Source: Anaeramoeba flamelloides
Taxonomy: Eukaryota > Metamonada > Anaeramoebidae
NCBI GenBank assembly: GCA_027625915.1
Contig: JANTQA010000012.1
Coordinates: 16,826,501 to 16,890,500, forward strand
Length of the DNA stretch: 64,000 nt
Reading direction: 5' to 3'
Both the position numbers and the translations under genes were made by a program. Of the stretch, positions 10,901 through 22,903 are shown piece after piece (within the stretch, counting starts at the first letter, position 1; the number at the start of each line of letters is the position of its first letter). The notes below the pieces were generated by a model that saw only the letters and a list, made by a program, of their open reading frames with translations, was not told where the DNA came from and did no database searches.

Positions 10901-13900
10901 ATCCCAATACAAATAAACAAAAAGATAAATTCAAAAGAAATTAGAGAGCACAAATTCCGATTTTATTCTTAGAAATTTTTGAGTAAAAAAAAAAGCAAGA
11001 TAAAAATTAAACGTTTATTCCTATTTACAATTCAAATGCCGGGTTACAAATAGCAAATAACTTCTTTTTTAAACCTTAATTATCAAAATTATTATCAAAA
11101 CATTCACTTTGTTGCTCTATTTGGAATGTAATGAAAAAAAATAGAACTCATTTACTTTTTTATTACAACTGTTTTAACAAATTGAGTAACAAAAGATTTT
11201 AAAAGTCTGATTATAAACTATCTAATTTACCCATTTTAAGCAGTTTAATCCACACTTTTTTTTAAAACAGTCGTATTTTAAATAAATTTTATTATAAAGG
11301 GATAAGTTTATTTTTCAACTTTTGAATATCTTAAACGAATGCATTGAAGTACAAATTAAATAAAAAAACAAGTTTTTGGTTGTTTACAATTTTCTTAAAG
11401 TTACAAAAATTACAAAAGCCACAATATGTATAATTTTAATTAAAAATCGGGATTATACTTCATAGAACCGCTAATTCTTTGAAGAAATCATCTGAACGAT
11501 TTAGAATTTTTTTTGACTATTATAAAAATCGAACCTAATTAGAACAAACAAAATCCCTCTTCATTTATGGGGCGGGTCAGATTCTTTGGAGAAATTACCA
11601 GATTTGCTCTCTCGCTAAGTTCAACAATATCTTTAATTCAAATTTGGGATTCAGGAAGTGTAATGGAGTACTTATTTTTTTGATGAATTCTGTAAAATTC
11701 TGAAAATCTATTGATTTACGGAATAAACGGAAGTGTTGCCAAGTGCCGTAGAGTGCCTAGCTTTTCCAAAATTCAAAAGAATTGGGTAAAATCTATATTT
11801 TTTACTCTATTCTTTAAAATTATGGAAAACCTGATGACAAACAAATGAGCTTTTTGTAATCATTTTTTAATGAAAAAAAAAAAATGAAATTGTTTTTTTT
11901 TTTTGAAATAAACAAATCTAAAAATTCGAATTTCATAAAAAAAGAAATCACAGAAATCACAAAAACTTGAAACTTTTTTTCTTTCATTGTTTCTAAATAT
12001 TTTAAGCATTCAATTTTTACAATTTTGAAAATTAGTGATCCATTATTAATATACATTTCCACTGAAATTGTTTGTCAATTTGAAACATCAAAATAAATTA
12101 TAAACAATTTTTTTTTTCTCTCTATTATAAAATATTTGATTTATCTTATCTTGTCAAAGCGAATTTAACATTTGTAATTCATGATAATTTTTAGAATATA
12201 AAATCAATTTCTGTCTATTATTAATTTTCATGATAGCGCTGGAATGAATGTAATTTTTTAAAAAAAAAAATCAAGATTTTTTTGGCAGACAAGTATAACA
12301 GTTAAATTTTACATTTAATTTTGAAAAAAATTTCTTTTTATGATCATCAAAAAATTTGTAAATTGTAAAAATTGAAATATTCAATGATAAACCCAATAAA
12401 AAAAAAAATTTTATAGAATGTGATAAGTATATTATATAGATGTTATAAATTTTGAATGGGTGATAACAATTTTGATAGAAACTGATTAAAATTTTAATAA
12501 TCTTATCTGTGACATGTTATAAAAAATTTTTTTATCATTTTTTTTTTTTTTGTTAAAAGCCATCTAAAATTTTGTAATTTGTTATATTGGAGTTCTAAGA
12601 TAAAACCTGTTATATAATGTGTTTTAAATTTAAGATATAAATCAAAAAAACAATAATATAATAAAAAAAAAAAAAAAAAAAAACATAATACATCTTGTTA
12701 AAAATGGTTTATCATTAAAAAATCGGTTTTAAACAGTTTTAAATTGAGAAATTGTTATTAAAAAGCATTTTTTTAAACAAATTAGAATTAAATGTTTTCA
12801 ATTTTATATATATATATATATTTAGGATTTTATAAAAATAAAAAATTTAATTAAAGCTTTTGAAATATTTTAAAATCATAAAAATTATAGCATTTTCTAA
12901 AAATGTTATTATTATTATTATTAAAAAATCATAATATAAACAAGATTTTTTTTCGAAAGATTCTATATGATTATTTTTAAATGATTTTTTTATAAGAACA
13001 ATTATCTTTATTTGATTATCTTCAATCACCAATAATTACTACTATATTAATTTAAGGAAGAATTATTGATTTGGATCGATCCATTTTAAAAAAGTTCGAC
13101 CAAAAATTTTTCAAAATTTTCTTCAAGTCAGTCAACAAACTCCAATAGATCCCTTTTTAGCGCTTTATTAAAAAACGTTTTTAGTCACATTTTTTTTAAA
13201 ATAGTTTTATTTTTACTAATGATCCAGACAATTAGATTGAAAAAAAAATAAGTACCATTAATTATTTTACAACATAGAGAATTTTTTCCATCAAATATTT
13301 TTTAAATTTATATCTCAATAGATTTTTATTCATCATCTTTGAATTAAATTCAACTGGAAATTCTTCTTATTATTTTTGTTTATAAAATGATATTCAAAAA
13401 AAAAAAACAAATTATAGCAATCTTCTCTCGTTTTTTGTAGGGAATGTAACATTTTATATGACTGATTTATCTGAACGAATTAGAGTTAAAAGTGAATATG
13501 AAAATTTCAAAAAATTTTTTATGCTATTCTATGGAGGGTTTAGCGTAATTATGTTATTATTACATTTACTAAATTTCAAATCGGTTATTAATTTAATTAT
13601 TCTTCCATATCAACTAATGCCTGTAATCTATTACCTTTCATTGGCAATGCGAGAGTCGATATTAAAGGCAAATGGGTCTAATATCAATACTTGGTGGACC
13701 GTACATCATTATTTTTCAATTCTAACTTCTGGCACAATTTGCTTTTGGAATTTTCAAAGTTTTGATCAAATTTTTGGGCTTCAATATTACGTTTTTTCAG
13801 TGTATAGCTGCATTTCACAATTCCTTCAACATTTATATCAAATGAATCAACTCTACCGAATGAGAGCACTAGGAATCGTCAATCTAGAAGACACCGTTAA

Positions 13901-14729
13901 TTCCGATTCCCCAACAATCAATTTTTTTTTCTCATTCAAAGTGTTATTGCCCTTTCTAATCATCTCACATACCTTTCAAATGTATTTAAGCTTTTATTTG
14001 CTTAAATATTATTTTTTCAAAGAACCAAAAACAATTTTTTCTGCCATAACTGGAGTTTTGTTTTTAATTTTAGCAATTGGGAATATTTATTCAATAACTA
14101 GAGTAATTTATGATAAATTACATTCTAGATCATTCCAATCACCAATTAGAAGGGTATCTAGTCTTTCATTAATTATGGAAAGCAAAATTCAAAAACCAAA
14201 TGTTGATGGAAATGAAAATAAGAATAATAAAGAAGATAAAAATGACAATGAAAAAATTGTTAATTTAAAAAAAAAAAAAATTTCAGAAAAGAAAAATAAT
14301 TTGGAAAATATTAATTTATTAACTACAGACAAATTGTCTTTAAAGCAAAATAAAAATAACGAAACTGAGAATACTACTAATAATGATAATAATAATAATG
14401 ATAATAATGAAAATAATAATAATGATAATAATAATAATAATAATAATATTAATAATAATATTAAAGATCATAATCTTAATAATAATAATAATACCAATAA
14501 AAATAAAAAAAATGAAAAAAATACCAAAAATATAGAAATAAAGACATTAAATAAAAATATTATTAATCAAAATAAAAAAGGCCCAAAGATTATTTCACCA
14601 AGGAAAAAGAAAAAATTAATCGAAATTCAACACAAAAAGGATATTATAAATAAAAAATCAATATATTTTAAAAAAAAGGTCAGAAAAGTAAGATTAAGGA
14701 AAATTAGAAAAAAAAGTCTTGAAAAATAG
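7994..14729 (+). CDS. TMEM120: TMEM120-family (TACAN) membrane protein, two exons
   Basis: Exon 1 (7994-8307) encodes the N-terminal coiled coil and ends in AMLPNKT. Exon 2 (13418-14729) encodes the membrane domain. Donor AAG|GTTTGA and acceptor TTATAG|CAATC join in phase and restore LPNKTSNLLSFFVGN, matching the human LPKKNGLYLSLVLGN region without a gap. The 1626-nt coding sequence gives 541 residues. Hallmarks are EYENFKKF, RESILKANGS (about residues 183-192), WWTVHHYFS (about 197-205) and QFLQHLYQ...LYRMRALG. Several membrane segments follow, ending near residue 335. Family members are ER/nuclear-envelope proteins of about 340 residues that bind coenzyme A; a channel role is disputed. The extra 200-residue tail, with poly-Asn and Lys-rich stretches, is unusual. 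The 5110-bp intron carries a TTAA-flanked element. Confidence 0.9.
8657..9434. mobile_element. TTAA-flanked element family T1, copy 3 (old)
   Basis: The right end CTAATCCC is followed by TTAA at 9435-9438. The left end reads 'ggcattattatctaccac' after a decayed TCAA. The interior shares blocks with the copies at 24816 and 48048, including 'tttaaaggttg.a.catcaa' and 'aaatgtagattagtagctaaaaaattcg'. It lies inside the TMEM120 intron and is more diverged than the other two copies. Its short ORFs are not conserved between copies. Confidence 0.6.
11398..11680 (+). repeat. Dispersed repeat with F-box-like translation
   Basis: Resembles 22319-22570. Both contain 'ttacaaaagccac', then about 140 bp later a richer block. 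Here it reads roughly IPLHLWGRVRFFGEITRF, and in the other copy LPIDVWIRFLGECTRFLPF, which recalls an F-box start (LPxDxW). Stops and frame changes intervene, so these look like fragments of a repeated or decayed sequence, not live exons. This copy lies in the TMEM120 intron. Confidence 0.3.
11728..11850. repeat. 'gtgccgtagagtgcct' dispersed repeat
   Basis: Contains 'aagtgccgtagagtgcctag' followed by 'cttttccaaaattcaaaaga' and 'actctattctttaaaattatggaaaac'. Related units occur at 50893-51290 and, more loosely, near 15930-16050 and 37165-37265. Confidence 0.5.
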
Positions 14730-15403
14730 TTTGATTAATAAAATTTAAAAAAATAAATATTTTTGTTTTTTTCATTTTTGTAAAATTTTAGAATTTGAAA
14801 TGACTATTTAATGTTTTCGAAAAAATAAGTTTTTTTGATTCCTCAAAGTGAGATGAAATTTTAATTACTTAAAATTTTTAGATTATAATTAAAATAATTC
14901 AATTTTTTTTTTTTTTAAATTAGCAAAGTTGAAAAAAACAAAATCTTTGATTTATTTATTGAGAGAAAGGATTACTTAAAGAAAATTTATAACAGAGAAA
15001 AAAAGAGAAGAAGAAAAATAATTAAAATATTAATATAAAAAAAATAATAATATCATTTGCATGAATTAATTAAAAACTATCAAAAAAACAAGACCTTGGA
15101 AAATACCAATAATCATTAAGCATATTAAGGCTATGTTATGTCTTTTAAAATGAATATATGTATTATCAATCTATGTATATATATATAACAGGTATGACGT
15201 TTTTTTTTGATTTTGTTAAACGGGTTTTGTGCATGCATGGGCGACGCGTAAAATTCGTTTGTTTGATATATATATATATATATACTCAAAACACAAAAAA
15301 CTTAGGTGGGTTGATCTAATTTGGAATTGGTAAAAAATTTAAATTTTTACCACTTTTCTTCCCAAACTAGTAATTTTAAAAAAAAATTAATTCTTTTTCT
15401 CAG

Positions 15404-15556
15404 TGCTTAAAGAGTTTACAATTTTCAAGAGTTTTAAACGGAAATCCTACTTTGTATTGTTTAGGTGATTTAAAAATAGAAAACCAAACTATTTTCATCA
15501 TGTTTTAAATGCAATACCTCCCACTTAAATGGGAAATCGTTAATTCTCATTGTTTG
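15404..15556 (+). other. Candidate exon, unknown gene
   Basis: A strong acceptor (TTCTTTTTCTCAG|TGC) is followed by 50 open codons in one frame, including SLQFSRVLNGNPTLYCLGDL and CFKCNTSHLNGK, ending at TGA. Composition is richer than the flanks. No partner exon was identified and the family is not recognised. It could be a terminal exon of an unseen gene or a relic of a mobile element. Confidence 0.3.
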
Positions 15557-15857
15557 AGAAGGCTTTTAAGGCAATTACATTCTAATTATATATAATTGTT
15601 TTTTTTTTTAGTTTGTTTTTAAGTTTTTTCGTTTACATTTTTTCACATCCCAGAAACGAAAAGTATGATTTTAAAAGAATTCGAGGACTTTTTCAAAAAA
15701 AAAAAAATGAAACAACAAATGAAACGAAATATTATATAAATAAATTGTAAAAACGTGATTTTATAAGTCATTCTTGATTTTAAAAACGAAAAATTGTAAT
15801 ATCCGTGATATATATATATATATATACATATATAGTGATTGAATGTATAGATCAAAG

Positions 15858-15884
15858 CCCCCCCCCCCCCCCACCCCCACCCCA
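15858..15884. repeat. Poly-C tract, potential G-quadruplex on minus strand
   Basis: Fifteen C residues followed by ACCCCCACCCC. The minus strand therefore carries at least four G-runs of four or more, in otherwise about 25% GC DNA. Confidence 0.7.
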
Positions 15885-16781
15885 ATAGCCATTAGGTTTT
15901 CCTAAGTATCTAGATGGTCGTCAATTATTGTAGAGTGTCTAGGTTTTTTTTAATGTAAGAGATTAAAAGAAAACCAATATATGTTTTTTCAAGTTTTTGG
16001 ATTATATTCTGATAATCTATTAATTTAGATCTTATTAGAAAACTATAGAAAACCTAAATGTATTTTTTTTTATTTTTCTTTTTATTACCTAAATTAAAAA
16101 AGCAGGAAGCCACTTCTTTCAAGTTTGATGGTTTTTTTTTGGAAAACCTTTTTATCTTCACATCAAAATAAATAAAAAAAAAAAAAAAGTAATAAAAATA
16201 AACAGTCTATTTTTAAAAAACCACTTGAACTGGGAAAAATTATTTTCATTTTATATACATGAAGTAGTTTCATTATGGTTTTTTTTTTTGCGGGTCTTTG
16301 AGATTTGGGAAGATTTTAAATTTGTATACAAAAATTAATATTATTTTTGAATTTCAATATTTTATCTTATTATATTTTTTGATCTCTATTTTTTTATTGC
16401 ATTCTAAATTGTTTTTAAGTAATCCTTTCACACAATAAATAAATAAAGAAAAGATTTTATAAAACAAACTATTTTTTTAAAAAAAAAATGTAAATAATAA
16501 TAATAAAATAAGAATAATAAATCAAAATAAGATCTTCAATATTTATTAATTTGTTATTTTTTTGATTAGATAAAATAATGAAAAAAGAACAAATATTTCC
16601 CTTCGGGTTCTGGAAAATATCTGAAAACAATAAACACATAAAAAGAAAAGATGAAATATAACCATCAAATATTGAATGATAATAAATTATTAATAATTAT
16701 TATGTATTTTTTTGTTCCATTACAAACAACTCAAAATAAAAATAAAAATTCAGAAAAAATTTTCAATAAAAATATTTTTAA
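15885..16781. other. Intergenic, no gene seen
   Basis: AT-rich. A degenerate unit of the 'gtgtctagg' dispersed repeat lies near 15930-16050. No exon signal is evident. Confidence 0.35.
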
Positions 16782-19330
16782 TTAAAATTGATTTGGGTTA
16801 TAGAACCCTCCCTGTGTATTATCATTATATTGTGGTGGACCATTGAATTGTTGTTGTTGCTGTTGTTGTTGGTTATATCCTTGGTTATATCCTTGGTTCA
16901 TGCTGTTAAATCCAAGATCTTGGTCTGTATTTCCATATTTCAAATTGATAGAATTAGTTACAGGTTTGCCATTATCTATAAGATTTATATAAATATATAT
17001 TATCATTAGGATTTATAATTGCAAATAAATAATTTAAAAATTTGGGAAAATAGATTAATAATTTGTTTTATAAAATGGTTTGTTTTTTATTTTAAATAAA
17101 AGGGGGTCAAAAAAAAAATCATAAATTTTTTATGTAATTTTCTCTAGCAATTTTTAAACAAATGAATCTTTGTTTTTTTTATTTTTGTGTATTTGTTTGT
17201 AAAAAGCAAAATGAAAATGTTGTGACACTATTGTAAATATGGAATGTTGTAAAAAATTGAATTTTTACAATTTTAGAGATAAAGAAAAGAGTTGCATGCA
17301 TTTATCCATATTTTGGTAATAGTAAACGATATATCTGATTATCTTAATAGACTAATAATAATTTTAATCAAAAAATCGTTTGGTTAACAACAATCTTTTA
17401 ATTTTTATAAAAAAAATCATTTTTCAAAAAAAGATTTGGTGTTCACCAAACGATTTTATATTGAAAATTCATTCAAGCTCAAAAATCAAAAGGGACATTT
17501 CATTTACTATTACCAAAATTTGGATAAATGCATGCAACTCTTTTCTTTATCTCTAAAATTGTAAAAAATATATTTTTTACAACATTCCATATTTACACTT
17601 ATGGATGTGTGGCTAAAATTTGAATTTTTTGAAATTTTGTAAAAATATTTCAATTTTCAAGAAATAAATTTTTACAAATAGGATTTATTTTTTAATTTTG
17701 AAACAGAGTTTTCCAAGTTTCCTGTTTTTCAAATTAATTCATTGATATGTTTAAAGGGGTATCAACACCGAAATAAACACTGAAATTGAAATATATTAGA
17801 GTTTATTAAAAAATATATTGGTAGTCTTAAGTTCCCAAACTCCCGAAAAATTTAAAAAAAAAAAAATTTAAAACTTTTGTTTTTACTAATATCTACAATT
17901 AAAATTTCAGAGAAAATAATATTAAACAAAAAAACTTAATTTTGAGAAATTTATTGCATTTTTTTCTGGAGATTATTTTTTTGTTTTAAGATCTAATACT
18001 AAATCTTTCACTTTGTATTTTTGTATTTTATTTAAATTATATTTATTAATTATTTGTACATAATTTTCTCTCCAAATTTTATCTAAATCCAACTATTCTA
18101 GAGATCTCCCATAAAAAAAAAAATTAAATAATATTTTTTTTTTTTTCGAAATTCTATTTAAAGAAAAGAGAATTTCAGATTTAATTAGTATTTCTTCTAT
18201 AACTTTTTTTTTAATTGTATCATATCTTCTAAAAAATAATTCATTTTAGTTGGTAATATAATTCCAATATTATTAAAGAATTTTTGATAATAAATTAAAT
18301 TGTTTTTTTTTTTTTTTTATCTTTCTTGATTCCATTTCTGATAACTTATTTAATTATTAATAAAATAATAAATCAAATTTTGTTTTTATCTTACAAAAGT
18401 ATCAAATATATTTTCTAGATAATTCTTTTGAATTTTCATAAATAAAAATATCTCATTATTTAGAACTTTTGAACAGTCATTGGATTTATTTAAAACTTTT
18501 TTTAAAAATATTTATTGGGATTGAACCAACAATGTAGCAAAATGTATTTGAATAATAAAATCGAAAATTAAAATTTTCTATTACTTTTTTCTTTTCACCC
18601 CTCTTTAAGTTTAAAAATACTTTTTATTTATTTTTTCTTTTCGAAAAAAAAAGGAAGTTTACTTCCCTTAAAATAAAACCAATCAATCAATCACACATCT
18701 TAGTTTTTAAAAGATTTACTCGACTTGAACTCAAAAATTTAACAAAATTTACCCAAATAATAAAATCTAAAAAAATAACAATTTTCTATTATTATTCCCC
18801 ATCTTTCAAATTCATTGTTTTGTGAATTTTAAAAAATTATTCATTTCAGATTAATTATTCTTTTAAACAAGTAATTTATCATTTTTATTTCAATTTCTAA
18901 TTAATTTTAATAAAAAATGTATAATTATTTGGAATTTTGAGGTTCTGTAAATAAAGAAATCGTTTACAAATCACAATATTGGTCTTCAGATCAGTGCTAA
19001 TTATTAATTCAATTTAATATTTTTTAAATTTTCGACTAATTTTACTACATATTTTAGAATTTGAAAAATAATAATTTGATAAACACCAAGATCTTCAAAA
19101 AATTATTAATTTTGAAAAACGAATCAAAAGAAATAAATTAAATCAATGATCAGATCAAAAGATAAAAGTTTCTTTTGGTTTAATACCTGGTTGACAGATT
19201 GATTGAACATTTACATAGGCAATACTTACCAATTAAGGAACAATCATTGGCTCTCAACTTATTATCGTATTTGATATAACTAACAATAAAAATGCACAGG
19301 ATAATATAAATAATTCCATAGAAATATATC
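16782..19330 (-). CDS. Small membrane protein with Q/N/G/Y-rich tail, 3' exons
   Basis: Two minus-strand exons join in phase. The upstream exon 19330-19230 begins after an AATATAG acceptor and ends at an excellent donor (ATTG|GTAAGT). The downstream exon 16975-16782 begins after CTTATAG. Together they read a membrane helix (IYFYGIIYIILCIFIVSYIK), a short loop (YDNKLRANDCSLIDNGKPV), and a low-complexity tail with repeated NQGY, a run of eight glutamines and a C-terminal NPNQF. The intron is 2254 bp and contains a foldback element. The exon at 22963-23227 could be the 5' part, but its candidate donors are in the wrong phase for a direct join, so an unseen exon is needed or they are separate genes. 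Family unknown. Confidence 0.55.
17233..17596. mobile_element. Foldback MITE, 364 bp palindrome
   Basis: Arms of about 95 bp are almost identical. They start GTAAATATGGAATGTTGTAA and include 'agataaagaaaagagttgc', 'atgcatttatcca' and 'attttggtaatagtaaa'. The interior is itself palindromic around 'aaatcgtttggt'. There is no clear target duplication. It sits in the 2254-bp intron of the membrane-protein gene. Confidence 0.75.
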
Positions 19331-19654
19331 CTATATTTTTAATTCTCTTCAGTCAAATCATTTTCTTGATTCGATTTTGAATTTTTAAAAATAGCTTGTT
19401 TAAATTCAAAATATTTCCCAAAATGATACATATAAAATTATAGATGTGAAGATTGTTAGGATCTCGTTAGGATCTCTGTCTCTCTTTTTTTTTTTTTTTG
19501 ATCTAGTCGATATTGTTCCTTTTAAATTTTAGAGTAATTTCAATTAGAGTAAGGTTCTAATACCGGAAGTTAACATTTTCACTTTTTTATTGTTTTTTAA
19601 TTAAATCTGAAAATTGTATTTGTTTATTTCACTGGGTTTTGTTTGGTTATTATT

Positions 19655-19864
19655 ATTTAAAGTGTCTCCTTAAAAATAATTTAATTAATTTTTTTTCAAA
19701 CACACAATAAAATGACATAATATAATTTTGAGATAGAACAAAAGATAAACCATTCAAAATTTCCCCACGTGGGTAAGACAATTCATCTTTACATTATATT
19801 ATGTCATTTTATTTTGTGTTTGAAAAAAAATTAATTAAATTATTTTTAAGTAGGCACTTTAAAT
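19655..19864. mobile_element. Foldback MITE, 210 bp palindrome
   Basis: Inverted arms of about 75 bp start ATTTAAAGTG and include 'ttaaaaataatttaattaat' and 'acaataaaatgacataatat'. The centre is 'ccccacgtgggtaag'. No clear target-site duplication is seen. Confidence 0.7.
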
Positions 19865-19947
19865 CATAAAAAGCAACGAGGCAGAGTCAAAGTAAACAAT
19901 ATTGATTTCTGGATATTGAATGTAAATTTGTAAAAAGTGAAAATTTT

Positions 19948-20204
19948 TTTTTTTTATTTTTGAAGGGAGGAAATTAATTTCCTCTTACAACCCTAATTTC
20001 TAAATTTTTGTTTAGAAATTTTAATAAAGAATCATAATTATCTTTTTCATTAACTAATGACAAGATGAATAATGAATCTTTGTTTCGAATAATATCAAAG
20101 ATATTATTCTTATTATTTTTGTTAATTTGAATTAGTTTGTTAATCCAAATTGTTCGATTTTTTTCATAGGATGGGCAGTCCCATAAAAAATGATCGATAT
20201 CTTC
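19948..20204 (-). mobile_element. 5'-truncated LINE with 16-bp target duplication
   Basis: The minus strand encodes the C-terminal end of a non-LTR reverse-transcriptase ORF. It starts EDIDHFLWDCPSYEKNR, the zinc-ribbon-like motif seen after LINE RT domains, continues through KDNYDSLLKFLNKNL and stops at TAA. An A-rich tail follows (T-run at 19944-19955 on the plus strand). The insert is flanked by a perfect 16-bp direct repeat, AAAAAGTGAAAATTTT, at 19932-19947 and 20205-20220. This fits a severely 5'-truncated copy made by target-primed reverse transcription. A related 3' end lies at 60507-60597. Confidence 0.85.
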
Positions 20205-20719
20205 AAAAAGTGAAAATTTTGACTTTATGTTTGCTACTACCTTAATACATTTTTAAGATGATAATTTTAATTGTGTATAAAGAGATGAACGATAATTATC
20301 TTTGATTCTAAAAAAAAAGATAATACAAACTGTTTTTATTTAATTGAATTAAATCAAATCATTTTGAAAAGGTTTTTTTTTGATAACTAGACAAGTAAAA
20401 ACACGACGTCTCTATTTTTGAAAGTAGTGCAGGTAATAATTTATTTTTTTTTACATTGACAGAAACACCATTAGTAATCCAAAAATGTTTTTTTTTTTTT
20501 ATAAACTTTTACTAATTTAAAATTCAATATTCTCACTAATGAAGCAAAAATTGAATTTAAAGTTTTATAAATATGAATACATATTTGTTGTTTTCATAAA
20601 TAACTCCAACAATTTTTAAAAAGAAAAACCAAAAAAAAAAAAAATCAAAAAATATTTCTCAAAAAATAACAAAAGACCAATTTTGAAGACTAATTCTTGA
20701 AGATAATCACAAAATTTCC

Positions 20720-20800
20720 TCAAATTAAAAATTTTGATTTAAGCTTGGAGCAATCATTTCACAAATTCTGTGAGCAAGAATTCTCATTTATTTTTTTTTC
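20720..20800 (-). mobile_element. LINE reverse-transcriptase fragment (tentative)
   Basis: The minus strand reads MRILAHRICEMIAPSLNQNF, resembling the ILAxRI...LxxxQ segment of LINE reverse transcriptases just before the GR motif. Stops follow immediately. This is a short decayed piece, not joined to the LINE end at 19948. Confidence 0.35.
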
Positions 20801-21119
20801 TTTAAAATCTCAATTAAGCAATTTACTTTAAAAAAAAATGTCTTCTAAACTATTTTCCAGTACCCTAATAAAAACAATTCTCTATCACAGTGAAATAGAC
20901 ATGGGGTATGGATCTAGCATACAACAAAAGTGTGCTAGCACGTATAAAAAATGTGCTATCACAATGTGATATCTATGGGATATGACACTTCGTACATTTT
21001 TTTTTTATTATTATTATTATCAATCTGTATAGCAAGTGATAAATTTTTATCACATGTGATAAAAATTAAAATAATTTGAAACTACATGATCTAATTCTAT
21101 CACACTAAAATTTTTATTT

Positions 21120-21510
21120 CTAGTAAAAGATGTCAGTTGTAATGTATTAATCGTATGTTTAAAGGGTTTAAATGAATATTAGAAGAAAATATTTATTTTG
21201 GAAATTTCAAAATTGAAATCATTTTTAAATCATTTTTTCACATTTTTAATTGTTTTTAATAACCTTATCATTTGCAAATTTTTTTTTTATTATTGCAAGA
21301 TCTCTAGTCACGAGGGTAAAAATGTGTTATTTTAATGTTATTGAAACGGTGTAAATGATTGTAGAAAAAATATATTAATTTTTATAGGAATTTTCTTTGA
21401 TCTTCAATTGAAGTTCAAAATGAACATTATTTTTTTTTTCAATGAATTTCTAAATAATTGTGGTTTTTAAAATTTTATAAAAATATGTTGATTGATTAAA
21501 TTTATTCAGG
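21120..21510. repeat. Dispersed repeat, copy 2
   Basis: Partner of 500-960. Shared blocks include 'ggaaatttcaaaattgaaat', 'ttattttaatgttatt' and 'tcaaaatgaacattattttt'. Confidence 0.5.
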
Positions 21511-22318
21511 GTGGGTATCAACTATTTCCCAATGAGCATTATTCTGCTTATTTCTTATTTATTCTTCAAATGTCTATTATAAAAAATAATTGATATTTGG
21601 AAATTTTTTTAGGTCCCTTTGAAAGAAAAAAATTTTACCTACCCTCTTAATTAAAAATAATATTTGTCACGCTTTTTTAAAGCAAATATCGGTAGTTTAT
21701 TTTTTAACACTACAAATTATGATTAAAGAATACCTTCCATCTGCGCATTCAAAAAAAAAATAATTAATTAATCTCCTTTCTTTTGGAATTGGAATACAAA
21801 ATATCATTTTTATAATGATAATAATTTCATTACTGTTTATTAATAAAATAACCAAACAAAAAATTTCATTTCATATTCTAAAAACTAAAATCGATTTGGA
21901 CGTATTTCAGAAAATATAAATCTGGAACTTTTGAAAGTCACAGTTTGATTTTGGTGAATTTTGGTGATTTCAATGATATTTTGGTTTTTGTGGTTTTATA
22001 TGATTTTTGTGATTTTTGTGCTTTCTAAAATGTAATATTAAAAAAAAATCTATTTAAAATATTTTTTTTGTTGTATGAAATTGAAATTTTTGTGTGATTT
22101 ATTTTTGAATCAACAGTAAAAAATATTTTAAAAATAAAAGTTGTTAATAAAGGAATATTTTGAATTTCTTTGGTTTTTTATTTTGTTGTCAAAAATACAA
22201 AAAAAGATTCTTTAGGATGAGGATAATTGGGTAATGGTAACTTTTAGAGTATATTTTGAAAGGTCCCATGTTAGGTGGCCAGTGGCCACAGATGTTTTCG
22301 ATTATTTGTCCTCATTTT

Positions 22319-22570
22319 AGAATTACAAAAGCCACTTGGTTGTAATTTTAATTTAAAATGCTTTTTATCTTCTAAAAGATAACAAATTTTTGGACACATC
22401 ATCCAAACTGAGATCAATTATTGACTTCTAAAAACTGAGCAGGAAGAAGAATTGGAAAAAAATGCCCTCCCAATTGATGTGTGGATCCGATTCTTGGGGG
22501 AATGTACAAGATTCCTACCTTTCAAACAATTCAGCCTGGTCTCATTCAAGTTAGTGATTTAGATACACAT
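22319..22570 (+). repeat. Dispersed repeat with F-box-like translation, copy 2
   Basis: Partner of 11398-11680. The richer block reads ELEKNALPIDVWIRFLGECT in one plus-strand frame for about 40 codons. No start, donor or acceptor could be assigned convincingly. Confidence 0.3.
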
Positions 22571-22903
22571 AGTACCAATAACCACACCTTACTAATAAAG
22601 TGTTGGTCTCTTTAATTGAAAAAAAAAAAAAAATCAAATTTTTGATTCAAATACTGCTCAAAAGATTAAACGGTTGGACAAAATTCTGGGTCTGTGTTAT
22701 TGTCCTTGTTTCTGGGATTTGTTCTGTTTAATTTTTCAGAAATAAAATACAAAAATAAAAAGAGCGCATTGATCACTTATGTTAAAGGCTTGAGAATAAA
22801 TGATTAGTAAATATGGTTTAAAGTGATAGCTAAATTTTTGAGAATTAAATGGTCCTTTTAAAAAGTGCCTGATCTTTGTTTTTTTTGTTCAACTTGTGCT
22901 ACT

